This document shows, piece after piece, positions 18,353-28,400 of a stretch of 59,679 nt of DNA. This DNA comes from Desulfovibrionaceae bacterium. GTDB taxonomy: Bacteria > Desulfobacterota > Desulfovibrionia > Desulfovibrionales > Desulfovibrionaceae. The DNA lies in NCBI GenBank assembly GCA_017454105.1, contig JAFTDR010000128.1, positions 1 to 59,679 on the forward strand, read 5' to 3'. The notes below the pieces were generated by a model that was not told the DNA's origin, did no database searches, and saw only the letters and a list, made by a program, of their open reading frames with translations. The translations under genes were made by a program, and so were the position numbers. Within the stretch, counting starts at the first letter, position 1. Each line of letters opens with the position of its first letter.

Positions 18353-20341
18353 TTATTCCCCACCGGGAATGTGCTTGGCGGTGACCACGGAATAGATACG
18401 GTAGCAGCGCAGGCAGCGCGACGCCTCCACCCAGGCCTCTTCCTGTGTCATTGTCTGCTCCACTTCGTCAAACGACGAGGAACGGCTGTCCGCAGCAAGC
18501 TCGCGGAGAGCTACGCGCGGCTTTGGCAGCTTCGGATCGACGCGCTCATCGGCTTTCATTAGGTGCGCCGAACGGATAAGCTCGGACATGCGCCAGCGGG
18601 AATCAAAGGAGACATTGCCCTTTGAGAGATAGCGGTCAATGGAGCGCGCGGCGAAATACGCCTGGCCCATGCCCATAATCATCGTCGTGGGCCCACTTGC
18701 TCTCGGACCGCTTGTGCAGTCGCCTGCGGCAAAAACGCCCTCGCGCGAGGTCTCCTGGGCCGCATTGACGACAACGCACTGTTTGCGGTCCCGCTCAATG
18801 CCCTCGCTCTCGGTGAGCATCGCAGGATCAACGCGCTGCCCGATCGCGGCAATCACATGCGAGCAGGGAATAACTGAGGATGCGCCCTCTTTTGGCTTAA
18901 CCCCACGCCGTCCGCTCGCATCAGGCTCGGTCTGCTCCATGGCAAGAACGCGAAGACCTGTGATTGCTCCGTCTTGTACAAGAAGGCTGTCCTGGCCGCA
19001 GAGGAAATGGAACTCTACACCTTCTGCTTTTGCGGCCAAAATCTCCTCGCGGTCGGCCGGAGCATCCGCCTCAGTCCGCCTGTAAATCAAATGGACAGTC
19101 CCCTTGGCCACACGCTTGGCCGCGCGACAGCAGTCCATGGCGACATTGCCCCCGCCAACAACGACGACATCACCCTCAAGAACAGGGGGTTTTCCGCTCT
19201 CAACGCCTTCATAGACGCGTTCTAGAAAATCGATGCCGTTTTCGTAGTTCGCAAGGCTTGTGTCCTCACCCTTCATGCCGAGATAGCTTCCCTTGGGACA
19301 GCCGCAGGCGAGGAAGACGGCGGAATAGCCCTGTTTAAAGAGATCGTCGACATGGAAATCCCGACCCAGTTTCTGATTGTAGGCGATCTTAGCGCCCATC
19401 TTTGTGACAATGGCAATTTCCTCGTCGAGCGTGTCCTTCGGCAGACGGTAGATCGGGATGCCGTAGCGGATCATGCCGCCGGCCTTGCTCTTCGCCTCAA
19501 AGATATCAACAGGGTAGCCGCGGGTGAGCAGATGGTAGGCACAGGTTATGCCAACAGGTCCTGCGCCCACAACAGCCACCCGGCTCTCCTTGTCGGTTTT
19601 GACGGAGAGAGGCGTCAAAACACCTGAAGCGAGCGCTTTGTCCGCTGCGAAGCGTTTCAAATTCCTAATTGAGATCGGACTGTCAATATGCGCTCTTTTG
19701 CAGGCGCTCTCACAGCTCCGCACACAGACACGGCCACAGCTGCCCACTAAAGGATAGTGGCGCAAAACAAGATTTGCCGAAAGATCGACGTGCCCGTCTT
19801 TGATATAGTCAATGTAGCGGGGGATGTTGACCAGACCAGGACAGGCCTCGATACAGGGGCTTGTCATGGTGCTAAAGAAACCGTGGCGCATATCCGCCGG
19901 TGCCGGCTTAAGTTCCTCCTTAAAATGGGCGATCGCGTCCAAGAGCGGAATGGGACCGGTCTTCCCGACCCCGCACAAGGATGTTGTGCGCATCTGCTCT
20001 GCGATTTCGCGCAAAAGATCGAAGTCAAACGAATCGCCGCCTTTAAGAGCATTTTGCAAAAGATTTGCGATGAGCGGCGCGCCCGTTCTGCACGGGGAAC
20101 ATTTACCGCAGGACTCGGAGGCGACTTTCTGAAAATGTTTCTGAAGAGCCCACAGAAGCGGGACGGATGTGTCTAAAACAAGAAAACCGCGGTCACTGAG
20201 GACAAGAGAGACAGCATTGCCGCTGTCAAAGGACTCAAGAGCAGAGCGTATAACGTCCGTCGGGACATTTGGGCCATTTCGCCCATCGGACCGCGTGTCA
20301 AAAGGAACGCTATCCCATACACCATAGACGAGTTCCGGCAT
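18353..20341 (-). CDS. NuoF-type Fe-S domain fused to GltD-like NADPH oxidoreductase, hydrogenase partner
   Basis: A 662-residue predicted electron-input subunit for the adjacent hydrogenase. Residues ~75-135 match only the C-terminal [4Fe-4S] part of NuoF/HndC (ESCGKCSPC, then SLCGVGKTG). Residues ~160-240 are the GltD N-terminal dicluster region (CIEACPGLVNIP, CGRVCVRSCESACKRAHID). Residues ~255-600 hold FAD and NADPH Rossmann motifs (VVGAGPVGITCAYHL; VVVVGGGNVAMDC followed by YRRT). The NuoF flavin and SLBB domains are missing, so nicotinamide oxidation is probably done by the GltD-like half. The ATG at 20341 has GGGGAGG five bases upstream; a TTG at 20449 would extend it 36 residues without a ribosome site. 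Known glutamate-synthase-linked [FeFe] hydrogenases (group A2) offer the closest precedent. Confidence 0.88.
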   Translation of the reverse strand: MPELVYGVWDSVPFDTRSDGRNGPNVPTDVIRSALESFDSGNAVSLVLSDRGFLVLDTSVPLLWALQKHFQKVASESCGKCSPCRTGAPLIANLLQNALKGGDSFDFDLLREIAEQMRTTSLCGVGKTGPIPLLDAIAHFKEELKPAPADMRHGFFSTMTSPCIEACPGLVNIPRYIDYIKDGHVDLSANLVLRHYPLVGSCGRVCVRSCESACKRAHIDSPISIRNLKRFAADKALASGVLTPLSVKTDKESRVAVVGAGPVGITCAYHLLTRGYPVDIFEAKSKAGGMIRYGIPIYRLPKDTLDEEIAIVTKMGAKIAYNQKLGRDFHVDDLFKQGYSAVFLACGCPKGSYLGMKGEDTSLANYENGIDFLERVYEGVESGKPPVLEGDVVVVGGGNVAMDCCRAAKRVAKGTVHLIYRRTEADAPADREEILAAKAEGVEFHFLCGQDSLLVQDGAITGLRVLAMEQTEPDASGRRGVKPKEGASSVIPCSHVIAAIGQRVDPAMLTESEGIERDRKQCVVVNAAQETSREGVFAAGDCTSGPRASGPTTMIMGMGQAYFAARSIDRYLSKGNVSFDSRWRMSELIRSAHLMKADERVDPKLPKPRVALRELAADSRSSSFDEVEQTMTQEEAWVEASRCLRCYRIYSVVTAKHIPGGE

Positions 20342-20465
20342 GCAGACCTCCCCGCATTGCACTGAGAGAACCAAAAAAGGCTCCCGGTTGACGTTTTTTC
20401 CAAAAAAAACATGGGGCACAGAGCCCAAAAAAAGAGGCGTATGTTCCAAGAGGAGGGCAGCGGGC

Positions 20466-23414
20466 TCAGCTTTCGGTGCGCGTATAGCGTTGCATGCGCT
20501 TTGTACGGTTCACACGCTCCTCAAGGAGAAATTTGCCGGTAATCGAGGCGGGATCGGCGATCAAGGTCTCAGGCGTACCCTGGGAGACAATGCGCCCCCC
20601 GCTCTCCCCGCCACCAGGACCTAGGTCAAGCACATAATCCGCGGCGAGAATCATATCCGTATTGTGTTCGATGACAACAACCGTTGCCCCACGCTCGACA
20701 AGGGCGTGCAGGACGGAGATGAGTTTTCCGACCTCATGCATGTGCAGGCCTGTTGTCGGCTCATCAAGAATATAGAGCGTCCCAGGCAGGGTGTTTTTCC
20801 CTAGCTCCCTTGAAATCTTGATACGCTGGGCCTCTCCGCCTGAGAGCGTTGTCCCAGCCTGCCCAAGACGGATATAGCCAAGACCGACATCCATAAGTAC
20901 CGAGAGCTTGCGCGAAAGCGAGGGATAACTTGAAAAGAGAGCCTGCGCCTGCTCAACTGTGAGATTGAGTACCTCAGCGATGTTCTGGCCCTTGTAGCGG
21001 ACTTCGAGAGTCTCGTGATTGTAGCGCATACCCTTGCAGATATCGCAGGTCACAAAGATATCCGGCAGAAAATGCATCTCAACGCGTGTCTGCCCCTCAC
21101 CCTTGCAGGCCTCGCAGCGGCCACCTGGCACATTGAAACTAAAGCGGCCGGCTGTATAGCCGCGCCTGCGCGCATCCGGCGTCTCAGCGAAGATTGCGCG
21201 GATCTCGTCAAAAATTTTCGTATAGGTCGCAGGATTCGATCTGGGCGTGCGCCCAATGGGACTTTGGTCAATCGCTATGCAGCGCTCAAAGGGCTCGGCC
21301 CCTTCATAGTGTATGCCGGCAAGCGATCCTGGATGCTCAACGCGCAGGCCAAGAGAGAGGGCGACATGCTTATAGAGCGTCTCAACAACAAGCGAGCTTT
21401 TCCCTGAGCCGGACACGCCGGTCACACAGGTGAAGACCTGCAAAGGAAAGCGGCAGTCTATTGTCTTAAGATTGTGGGTTGAGACACCGGCAAGGGTGAG
21501 CCAGCCCTTTGGGCTCCTCCGCTCTTCAGGCATGGGGGAAGTCTCCTGGCCGCGCAGATGCCTCGCAGTCAAGGTATCCTCTTCCGTCAAGAGACAATCA
21601 ACCGATCCCTGGAAAATAACCCGTCCCCCGTGATCGCCAGAGCCTGGGCCCATCTCGATAACTGTGTCCGCAGAACAAATCGTCGCCGCATCGTGTTCAA
21701 CGACAAGGACGCTATTGCCCCGGTCTGTAAGAGAGCGCAAGGTGCGCAGAAGGCGCTCATTGTCCCTGGGATGCAGGCCTATTGAGGGCTCATCTAAAAC
21801 ATAGCAGACCCCGACAAGCCCGGACCCAAGCTGGGAGGCAAGACGGATGCGCTGCGCCTCTCCTCCTGAGACGGTCATCATGCTCCGCGAAAGGGTCAGG
21901 TAGGAGAGGCCGACTTCATTCAAAAAAGTCAAACGGGAAATCAGTTCCTTCGCAAGAGGAGCGAAGATTGTGGCCGCGCGGCCACTGAATGTACGCTCAG
22001 AAAGCCAGGCAAGCTCACGGTCTATTGGCAGATCGCAGAGATCGGCGATTGTCAGACCGTCTATTTTAAGAGCGAGCGCCTCTCGGCAGAGACGCTTTCC
22101 CTGGCAGTCGGGACAGATCCGCGGACTGCGGTAGCGGCCAAGCTCCTCGCGCCACTTATCCCCATACTGCATGCCACATTCAAGAAGCGGAATGACACCA
22201 GGCCAACGCTCTTCACTCACCGAAATATCATCCTGGGCTTCCTGCGCAAACTCAAAATGAGCGCTCTGATAATCCCCACGCGCTCCGAGTGCCACTGTGC
22301 CGCCCATCCAATTCCGCCTAAGCCCTGCAGAGCCTGCGCGAGGCCGGCCATCTTCATCCTCGCCATACCAGAGCGCGGCCAAAGCCTCGTCTGTAAAAGC
22401 GCGTAAGGGTGTGTCCAGGGTAAAATTAAAACGCCGGCCAAGGGCAGAGAGCGGCATGCTATAGGCATCAAGCGCCCCCTTCCCAGCCCAAGGCAATAGC
22501 GCCCGCTCGCCAAGGGATAAGCCCATGTTTGGGGCAATAAGACGGGGCTCAAAGGCGTCGACCGTTCCAAGACCAACACAGCGCGGACAGGCGCCCTGCG
22601 GCCCATTGAAGGAAAAAAGCTGGGGGCTCGGCTTGGGCATAGAGATGTGGCAGGTGGGACAGGCTGCGACAGTTGAAAAAAGGACATCCCGGCCGGTTTT
22701 CGGATCGTTTAAAAAAAGGCGGCCCTCGCCATAGCGCAGAGCAAGCTCAACCGAATCGGCCACACGGCTGCGCATGCCCTCCTTGATCACAAGCCGGTCC
22801 ACAATGAGATCAATGGTATGCTTTTTCGTCTTTTCAAGCTTTGGGATTTGATCGAGAAGACATTGACTTCCGTCCACGCGCACGCGCATAAAGCCATCGG
22901 CCTTAATTTTCGCAAAAAGCTCCTGATGCGTCCCCTTCTGCTGGGTAACAAGCGGGGCAAGCAGGATTGAGCGGGTCCCAAGAGGCTGAGCTAGAATATC
23001 ATAAATAATCTCGTCGACTGACACACTCGTTATTGGCTCTCCGCAGGAGGGACAAAAATAGGTGCCAAGCCTGGCAAAGAGGACGCGCAGGAAATCGTAA
23101 ATTTCTGTGACCGTCGCAACAGTTGATCGTGGATTGTGAACGCCCCCCTGCTGCTCAAGGGAAATCGACGGGGAGAGGCCCTCGATACGCTCAACATCCG
23201 GCTTGTCCATCTGTGGCAGAAACTGTCTTGCGTATGCGGAGAGCGACTCCATATAGCGGCGCTGGCCTTCGGCGTAGACAATATCAAAAGCGAGTGTCGA
23301 TTTGCCCGAGCCGGAAGGACCACAGATGACCACAAGCTCGTCCCGTGGAATGTCGATTGTCACATCGCGCAAATTGTGCTGCCGCGCATGCTCAATGTGT
23401 ATACACTGTTTCAC
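20466..23414 (-). CDS. uvrA: Excinuclease ABC subunit A
   Basis: DNA-damage recognition ATPase of nucleotide excision repair. The 982-residue protein has two ABC modules: Walker A motifs GPSGSGKST near residue 32 and GVSGSGKSS in the second half, signature motifs VSGGEAQRIRLA and LSGGEAQRIKIS, and zinc-finger cysteine pairs (CPSCGEP, CPTCHIS...CPRC, CEACKGEG...CDIC). It starts at a GTG (23414) with AGGAG seven bases upstream. It ends 125 bp before the next start on this strand. Confidence 0.97.
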   Translation of the reverse strand: MKQCIHIEHARQHNLRDVTIDIPRDELVVICGPSGSGKSTLAFDIVYAEGQRRYMESLSAYARQFLPQMDKPDVERIEGLSPSISLEQQGGVHNPRSTVATVTEIYDFLRVLFARLGTYFCPSCGEPITSVSVDEIIYDILAQPLGTRSILLAPLVTQQKGTHQELFAKIKADGFMRVRVDGSQCLLDQIPKLEKTKKHTIDLIVDRLVIKEGMRSRVADSVELALRYGEGRLFLNDPKTGRDVLFSTVAACPTCHISMPKPSPQLFSFNGPQGACPRCVGLGTVDAFEPRLIAPNMGLSLGERALLPWAGKGALDAYSMPLSALGRRFNFTLDTPLRAFTDEALAALWYGEDEDGRPRAGSAGLRRNWMGGTVALGARGDYQSAHFEFAQEAQDDISVSEERWPGVIPLLECGMQYGDKWREELGRYRSPRICPDCQGKRLCREALALKIDGLTIADLCDLPIDRELAWLSERTFSGRAATIFAPLAKELISRLTFLNEVGLSYLTLSRSMMTVSGGEAQRIRLASQLGSGLVGVCYVLDEPSIGLHPRDNERLLRTLRSLTDRGNSVLVVEHDAATICSADTVIEMGPGSGDHGGRVIFQGSVDCLLTEEDTLTARHLRGQETSPMPEERRSPKGWLTLAGVSTHNLKTIDCRFPLQVFTCVTGVSGSGKSSLVVETLYKHVALSLGLRVEHPGSLAGIHYEGAEPFERCIAIDQSPIGRTPRSNPATYTKIFDEIRAIFAETPDARRRGYTAGRFSFNVPGGRCEACKGEGQTRVEMHFLPDIFVTCDICKGMRYNHETLEVRYKGQNIAEVLNLTVEQAQALFSSYPSLSRKLSVLMDVGLGYIRLGQAGTTLSGGEAQRIKISRELGKNTLPGTLYILDEPTTGLHMHEVGKLISVLHALVERGATVVVIEHNTDMILAADYVLDLGPGGGESGGRIVSQGTPETLIADPASITGKFLLEERVNRTKRMQRYTRTES

Positions 23415-23423
23415 CGACCGCTC

Positions 23424-24014
23424 CTACCGCTCAAGCCAGGCCTGATACGCTTTTTCAAAATCATACGGCGAAAGACTCGTTTTGTCATACATGCCGGCTG
23501 CATCCCTCTGCCGTGCGGCCTCATAGAGAAGAATGGCTGCTGCGACAGAGACATTGAGACTTTGGATCATGCCGCGCATGGGTATATAGACTTCGCCATG
23601 GGCGATTGTGAGCAAATCGTCTGGCACGCCGCTATGTTCGTTCCCCATAATGATGGCCGTTTTCTTTGTCAAATCCCAATCGCCAAGAGGCTTGGCCAAT
23701 GGGGAGCAGGAGGTTGCAAGAATCTGATGGTCGGGCAGTGCCGCAGAAAGCTCTTCGACGCTTCTATGCCGCACAGTCTCGACCCATTTCCGCGCCGAGG
23801 CTGACGTTCTGCGGCTCAAAATTGGAAAGGCTGTGTCTGTATAGTAGAGATGCACACGCATAAGCCCGAATGCGTCCGCCGAGCGATAGATGGCTGAGAC
23901 ATTGTGGGGATCATGAATATTGGCCAAAATAAGCGTCAAATCGGGCTGACGCATCGTAAGCACACTTTTTAGCCTCTCCCGCCGCCCCTCAGTTCTCTCG
24001 CGCACATACGTCAT
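23424..24014 (-). CDS. TrmH-family (SPOUT) RNA 2'-O-methyltransferase
   Basis: A 196-residue protein of the SPOUT class. The three motifs are visible: NIHDPHNVSAIYRSADAFG (motif 1), IIMGNEHSGVPDD (motif 2) and IPMRGMIQSLNVSVAAAIL (motif 3), which form the knotted SAM site. Its length and simple layout resemble TrmH, the tRNA Gm18 methyltransferase, but rRNA substrates cannot be excluded. GAGGAGGT lies before the ATG. It sits 9 bp upstream of uvrA, probably in one transcript. Confidence 0.88.
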   Translation of the reverse strand: MTYVRERTEGRRERLKSVLTMRQPDLTLILANIHDPHNVSAIYRSADAFGLMRVHLYYTDTAFPILSRRTSASARKWVETVRHRSVEELSAALPDHQILATSCSPLAKPLGDWDLTKKTAIIMGNEHSGVPDDLLTIAHGEVYIPMRGMIQSLNVSVAAAILLYEAARQRDAAGMYDKTSLSPYDFEKAYQAWLER

Positions 24015-24426
24015 AGGACCTCCTCTCGACCCACACTTTTTCGCTTATGCATATCCCCCGCCCCTGTCAAGAGACGGCTCTCCGCTCGGGACGCATTGCC
24101 AAGGCCTAGCTTTTACGATAGTTTCAAGTATCACGGCGGAGTGAAGCCACACGCGCCATGTACTCCTATAGAGCCATGCAAACACGCCTCCCCGGCAATG
24201 TCAATCAGAGCCCTCGCTCGCGCGTATCCAAAGCCTTTTTCCCGCGCGAGGAATAAACGCTCGACATGCATTCTAGAGAAGGCCTGTGATCAAACTGCCC
24301 AGTCCTAAGCAAAAAACACTCATTCAACTGTACGCTGGCGGCGTGTAACCGGCCAGATGCGCATAGAAAACCGTGGGAGCAGCGCCTCCCCGCGCTGTTC
24401 ACGCTGAACCCGTATGAGGAGTCAGT
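24015..24426. other. Divergent spacer between trmH-like gene and nhaD-like gene
   Basis: About 410 bp between divergently read genes. I find no gene or RNA I can name. Both promoters are expected here. The ribosome site GAGGAGT for the antiporter is at its right end. Confidence 0.5.
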
Positions 24427-25863
24427 ATGCGAAAGCTTGTCCCTCTTGTCAGCGGACTTTTGTTCTCCGCTTTACTTCTCTTGCCTCAATACCTGTTCGC
24501 GGCCGACGGGCATGCAACCTTGCCGCAAAATCTCTCCATCTACTGGATTATCCCCTTTGTCTGCATGCTCCTCTCCATTGCCATCGCCCCCCTGACCATT
24601 CCCCATTTCTGGGAACACCATTTCGGCAAGGTCTCGATCTTCTGGGCGCTCGCCTTTCTGATTCCCTGTGCGATCTCTTTTGGACCGGGCGTGGCTATCC
24701 ATGAATTTCTCCACGCCATCCTAACCGACTACATGCCCTTTATTATCCTGCTCTTTTCCCTCTTTACAGTCGCAGGCGGCGTGCGTCTCAAAGGCTCCCT
24801 TGTCGGAACGCCCGTTGTGAACACAGGGATTCTCGCTGTCGGAACTGTTCTCGCAAGCTGGATGGGCACAACAGGCGCGGCCATGCTCTTAATCCGGCCG
24901 ATTCTCCGCGCAAATGAACACAGAAAATACAGGGTCCACTCCGTTGTTTTCTTCATTTTCTTAGTCGCAAACATCGGAGGCTCCCTCTCACCCTTAGGTG
25001 ACCCGCCGCTCTTTCTCGGTTTTCTCAAAGGCGTGCCCTTCTTCTGGACCACAACGCATCTTTTTGTAAAAACACTGTGCGCGGCCGCAATTCTCCTTGC
25101 CCTCTACTTCGTTTTAGACACCATTCTCTACGCGCGTGAAGGCAAGCCAGTTCCACCTAAAAAAGAGGGCGAAGTCGAGCGCTTAGGCCTTGATGGGAAA
25201 GTCAATCTCATCCTTCTGGCCGGCATTGTCGCGGCAGTCCTGCTCTCAGGTGTTCTCAATTTCGGCACATGGATTTCGTTAAACGGCATCCACCTCGAAG
25301 GCCAAAACATCCTCCGCGACCTCTGCCTCTTATTGATTGCCGCCCTCTCCTGGAGATTAACCGATCCCCATAGCCGCGTCCTAAACAACTTCACCTGGGG
25401 TCCGATCCTTGAGGTGGCCAAGCTCTTCTTCGGTATCTTCCTGAGCATGATTCCGGCCATAGCCATTCTCCGCGCAGGCACAAACGGCGCGCTCGCCTCG
25501 GTCATCAATCTTGTGACCCACGAGGGACAGCCGATCAATTCCATGTATTTCTGGCTGACAGGCGCTCTCTCAAGCTTCTTAGACAATGCGCCGACCTACC
25601 TTGTCTTCTTCAACACAGCAGCAGCCGGCGGCGGATCGGTCGCCCACCTGCTCGGCGAATGGGCCCCAACCCTTGCCGCCATATCGGCTGGCGCGGTCTT
25701 TATGGGCGCAAACACCTATATCGGCAATGCCCCGAACTTTATGGTCCGCTCAATCGCTGAGGAGCAGGGCGTCGCCATGCCGAGTTTCTTTGGCTACATG
25801 CTCTGGTCGGGTCTCATCCTCCTGCCGCTTTTTGCCCTCTTAACCTTCCTCTTCTTCATGTAA
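24427..25863 (+). CDS. NhaD-type sodium:proton antiporter (ion transporter superfamily)
   Basis: A 478-residue membrane protein with a probable N-terminal signal/anchor and around twelve hydrophobic segments. The block GGSLSPLGDPPLFLGFLKGVPFFW and the pair SWMGTTGAAMLLIRP / LSSFLDNAPTYLVF are characteristic of NhaD and related sodium:proton exchangers, with polar residues inside membrane segments that could carry Na+. It would extrude sodium at the inner membrane. It is a single gene closed by a strong terminator. Confidence 0.88.
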   Translation: MRKLVPLVSGLLFSALLLLPQYLFAADGHATLPQNLSIYWIIPFVCMLLSIAIAPLTIPHFWEHHFGKVSIFWALAFLIPCAISFGPGVAIHEFLHAILTDYMPFIILLFSLFTVAGGVRLKGSLVGTPVVNTGILAVGTVLASWMGTTGAAMLLIRPILRANEHRKYRVHSVVFFIFLVANIGGSLSPLGDPPLFLGFLKGVPFFWTTTHLFVKTLCAAAILLALYFVLDTILYAREGKPVPPKKEGEVERLGLDGKVNLILLAGIVAAVLLSGVLNFGTWISLNGIHLEGQNILRDLCLLLIAALSWRLTDPHSRVLNNFTWGPILEVAKLFFGIFLSMIPAIAILRAGTNGALASVINLVTHEGQPINSMYFWLTGALSSFLDNAPTYLVFFNTAAAGGGSVAHLLGEWAPTLAAISAGAVFMGANTYIGNAPNFMVRSIAEEQGVAMPSFFGYMLWSGLILLPLFALLTFLFFM

Positions 25864-25899
25864 AAATAAGCCGAAGCCGCACAAACGCTTCTCCTTTAT

Positions 25900-25938
25900 G
25901 GTACTTTCGCCCCTGGCGAAAGTACCAACGCTTTTTTT
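25900..25938 (+). terminator. Strong hairpin terminator after the antiporter gene
   Basis: GGTACTTTCGCC and GGCGAAAGTACC form a perfect 12-bp stem with a three-base loop, followed after four bases by a T run. Confidence 0.85.
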
Positions 25939-25965
25939 CATACCTTCAACAAAAAAGGACCAACC

Positions 25966-26520
25966 ATGCTTCCAGCAAATCAATGCATTCTCTACAGCGG
26001 CGGCGCTGCCGGCACTGAACAGTTTTTCGGCTCCCTCGCCGAGAGCTGGGGAATAGAGGAGGTCAACTACAGCTTCGACGGCCATCAGATTGAGCGCCGC
26101 CGCGGCGTGCGTATCTTGACCTCAGAAGAACTCACAGGCAAGGACGTGAGCCTAAGCTATGTCTCCCGACTCTTACACCGCGAATACACCAAGGCGCCCC
26201 TCTTCCGGAAAGTCTTGCAGTCGATCTGCTGGCAGGTGTCCAGTGGCGATCAGGTTCTGGTTGTTGGCTCAATCCAGGAGGATAAAACTGTCAAAGGCGG
26301 AACAGGCTGGGGGGCGGAATTTGCAAAAATCTGCAATAAAAACCTCCTTGTCTTCGACCAGCCAAACGACACCTGGTTCACCTGGGAGGAGGACGACTGG
26401 ATTAAAGTGATCGACCCGGTCATTCAGGCCAAACACTTCACAGCCACTGGGACACGCTTCCTTGAAAACAACGGCCGCATAGCCATACAAAATATCTTTG
26501 CCCGCTCCTTCTCGCGCTAG
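25966..26520 (+). CDS. SLOG-like Rossmann-fold protein, function unknown
   Basis: A 184-residue cytoplasmic protein. The N-terminal ILYSGGAAGTEQFFGSLAESWG resembles the glycine-rich SGG.G.D..F loop of SLOG/LOG-type Rossmann proteins; the second half has VLVVGSIQED, GGTGWGAEFAK and LLVFDQPNDTWFTWEEDDW, the pattern of a nucleotide-binding fold that ends in TGTRFLENNGRIAI. It may bind or cleave a nucleotide ligand, but I cannot name a substrate. It starts 28 bp after the antiporter terminator and is followed by ahbB after 86 bp, with no clear link to either. Confidence 0.55.
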   Translation: MLPANQCILYSGGAAGTEQFFGSLAESWGIEEVNYSFDGHQIERRRGVRILTSEELTGKDVSLSYVSRLLHREYTKAPLFRKVLQSICWQVSSGDQVLVVGSIQEDKTVKGGTGWGAEFAKICNKNLLVFDQPNDTWFTWEEDDWIKVIDPVIQAKHFTATGTRFLENNGRIAIQNIFARSFSR

Positions 26521-26606
26521 GAGCCACAAGTACGCTTAGAAGAACGTATCCGAGAAAACAATCGGATGCGTTCCGCGTACGCCTACATATCGTAAACAAA
26601 GGGACT

Positions 26607-27080
26607 ATGATGGTCTTTTCTGAAAAGGAAAAAAAAATCCTGCGCATCGTGCAGAAAAACATCCCGGACTCTTTAACCCCCTATGCCGATATCGCAAAAG
26701 AGGCTATGGCGAGCGAAGATGAGGTGATAGCCCTAATCCAGCGTCTTAAAGAAAACGGCGCAATCCGTCGCTTCGGGGCGATGATCCGCCATCAAAAAAC
26801 AGACTGGGTCCACAATGCGATGGTCGCCTGGAAGGTCGAGGACAAAGACCGCGAGGCCTTCGCGCATTCGGCAAAAGACTTTGCCACAATCTCGCACATC
26901 TATTTTCGCCCAAGTCCTAGTCCAGACTGGCCCTACACGCTCTACACCATGATCCACGGACGCAGTGAGGACGAATGCGCAAGCGTAATCTCCGCAATCC
27001 AAGGGATTTGGCCAAACACACCCTTTGAGGTCTTGCGGACAGTTGCTGAGCGCAAAAAAGTCTCTATGACCTATTTCTAA
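26607..27080 (+). CDS. ahbB: Siroheme decarboxylase subunit AhbB
   Basis: With AhbA it decarboxylates siroheme to 12,18-didecarboxysiroheme. The 157-residue protein has an Lrp/AsnC-like helix-turn-helix (SLTPYADIAKEAMASEDEVIAL) and the AhbB-type ligand domain with GAIRRFGAMIRHQK, HIYFRPSPSPDWPYTLYTMIHGRS and the C-terminus KKVSMTYF. The RRFG..IRH segment is near the heme-ligand histidine of the family. It might start at the second ATG (26610), which is better spaced from AAAGGG. hemL follows after 48 bp, as in Desulfovibrio. The partner gene ahbA is not in the window. Confidence 0.88.
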   Translation: MMVFSEKEKKILRIVQKNIPDSLTPYADIAKEAMASEDEVIALIQRLKENGAIRRFGAMIRHQKTDWVHNAMVAWKVEDKDREAFAHSAKDFATISHIYFRPSPSPDWPYTLYTMIHGRSEDECASVISAIQGIWPNTPFEVLRTVAERKKVSMTYF

Positions 27081-27128
27081 AAAAAAGACAGCCTTCTTGC
27101 GAGAGAAGCGCTGGCACACAGGACTCAA

Positions 27129-28400
27129 ATGACCGACAAATCACGCAAACTCTATGAAACCGCCTGCACCCTCATCCCAGGCGGCGTGAATAGCCCCGTC
27201 CGCGCCTGCAAAAACGTCGCAGCCGATCCATTGTTTATTGCGCAAGGAGCGGGCAGCCATATCGTTGATCTGGACGGAAACGAGTACATAGACTTCGTTC
27301 TCTCCTGGGGCCCGATGATCCTAGGGCACGCCCATCCGGCCGTGACAGCGGCCATACATAGGGCAGCGGATCTGGGCACAAGCTATGGCGCGCCCTGCAA
27401 AGCTGAAGTCGATCTTGCGCAGACTATCACAGACTCTGTCCCAGGCCTTGAAATGATCCGCATGGTCAATTCGGGCACAGAGGCGACCATGAGTTGCGTG
27501 CGGCTTGCGCGGGCTGTCACAGGACGCGACAAGATCATAAAATGCATCGGCTGCTACCACGGCCATGCCGATCCTTTTCTTGCGGCCGCAGGCTCAGGGG
27601 TTGCAACCAACTCCCTGCCCGACTCACCAGGTGTGCCGTATGGCGTTGTGTCCAACACAATTCTTGTTCCCTACAACGATGCAGAAGCTCTTGAAAAGAC
27701 GCTCCGCGCAGATGCGGACGCAATTGCGGCCATGATTATAGAGCCTGTCGCCTGCAATATGGGTCTTGTCCTCCCAAAAGACGGCTATCTTAAAAAAGTA
27801 CGGGAACTCTGCACAGCCTACGGCGTGCTCTTGATCTTCGATGAGGTGATCACAGGCTTTCGTCTGGGTATGGGCGGGGCGCAGGCTTTTTTTGCCATTG
27901 ACCCCGATCTCTCAACTTTCGGGAAAATCATTGGCGGCGGACTCCCTGTCGGCGCATTTGGCGGAAAAAAAGAGTATATGCGCCAAATAGCCCCAGAGGG
28001 CCCGGTCTATCAGGCAGGCACCCTCTCAGGCAATCCCCTCGCCATGGCGGCAGGCCAAGCCACGCTTTTAGAATTATCGCGCGCAGACTACGCTCGCCTT
28101 GCTACCCGCACAGAGAACTTCGCTAAAGAGCTTGAAACAATCCTGCGCAAGAAAAACGTGCCCGTCCATGTCCCAACAATTGCCTCCATGTTTTCGGTCT
28201 TCTTCACAAAGGAGCCTGTCACAGACTTTGACGGCGCAAAGAGCGCAGACCAAAAACTCTTCACGCGCTTCTACCATGGCATGCGCGATCAAGGTATCTA
28301 TCTTGCGCCATCCTCCTATGAGACCGGCATGCTCTCCTTTGCCCACACAGAAAGCGATCTTGAAAAAACTTTAGACGCAGCCTCACGCGTACCTTTGTGA
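27129..28400 (+). CDS. hemL: Glutamate-1-semialdehyde 2,1-aminomutase
   Basis: PLP enzyme that makes 5-aminolevulinate from glutamate-1-semialdehyde in the C5 pathway. The 423-residue protein shows VNSPVRA near the N-terminus, [15 protein letters not shown] (phosphate contact), [18 protein letters not shown] and the PLP-lysine motif [17 protein letters not shown] at about residue 265. AGGA lies five bases before the ATG. It overlaps cbiG by 4 bp (GTGA), linking heme and cobalamin precursor supply in one transcript. Confidence 0.97.
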   Translation: MTDKSRKLYETACTLIPGGVNSPVRACKNVAADPLFIAQGAGSHIVDLDGNEYIDFVLSWGPMILGHAHPAVTAAIHRAADLGTSYGAPCKAEVDLAQTITDSVPGLEMIRMVNSGTEATMSCVRLARAVTGRDKIIKCIGCYHGHADPFLAAAGSGVATNSLPDSPGVPYGVVSNTILVPYNDAEALEKTLRADADAIAAMIIEPVACNMGLVLPKDGYLKKVRELCTAYGVLLIFDEVITGFRLGMGGAQAFFAIDPDLSTFGKIIGGGLPVGAFGGKKEYMRQIAPEGPVYQAGTLSGNPLAMAAGQATLLELSRADYARLATRTENFAKELETILRKKNVPVHVPTIASMFSVFFTKEPVTDFDGAKSADQKLFTRFYHGMRDQGIYLAPSSYETGMLSFAHTESDLEKTLDAASRVPL

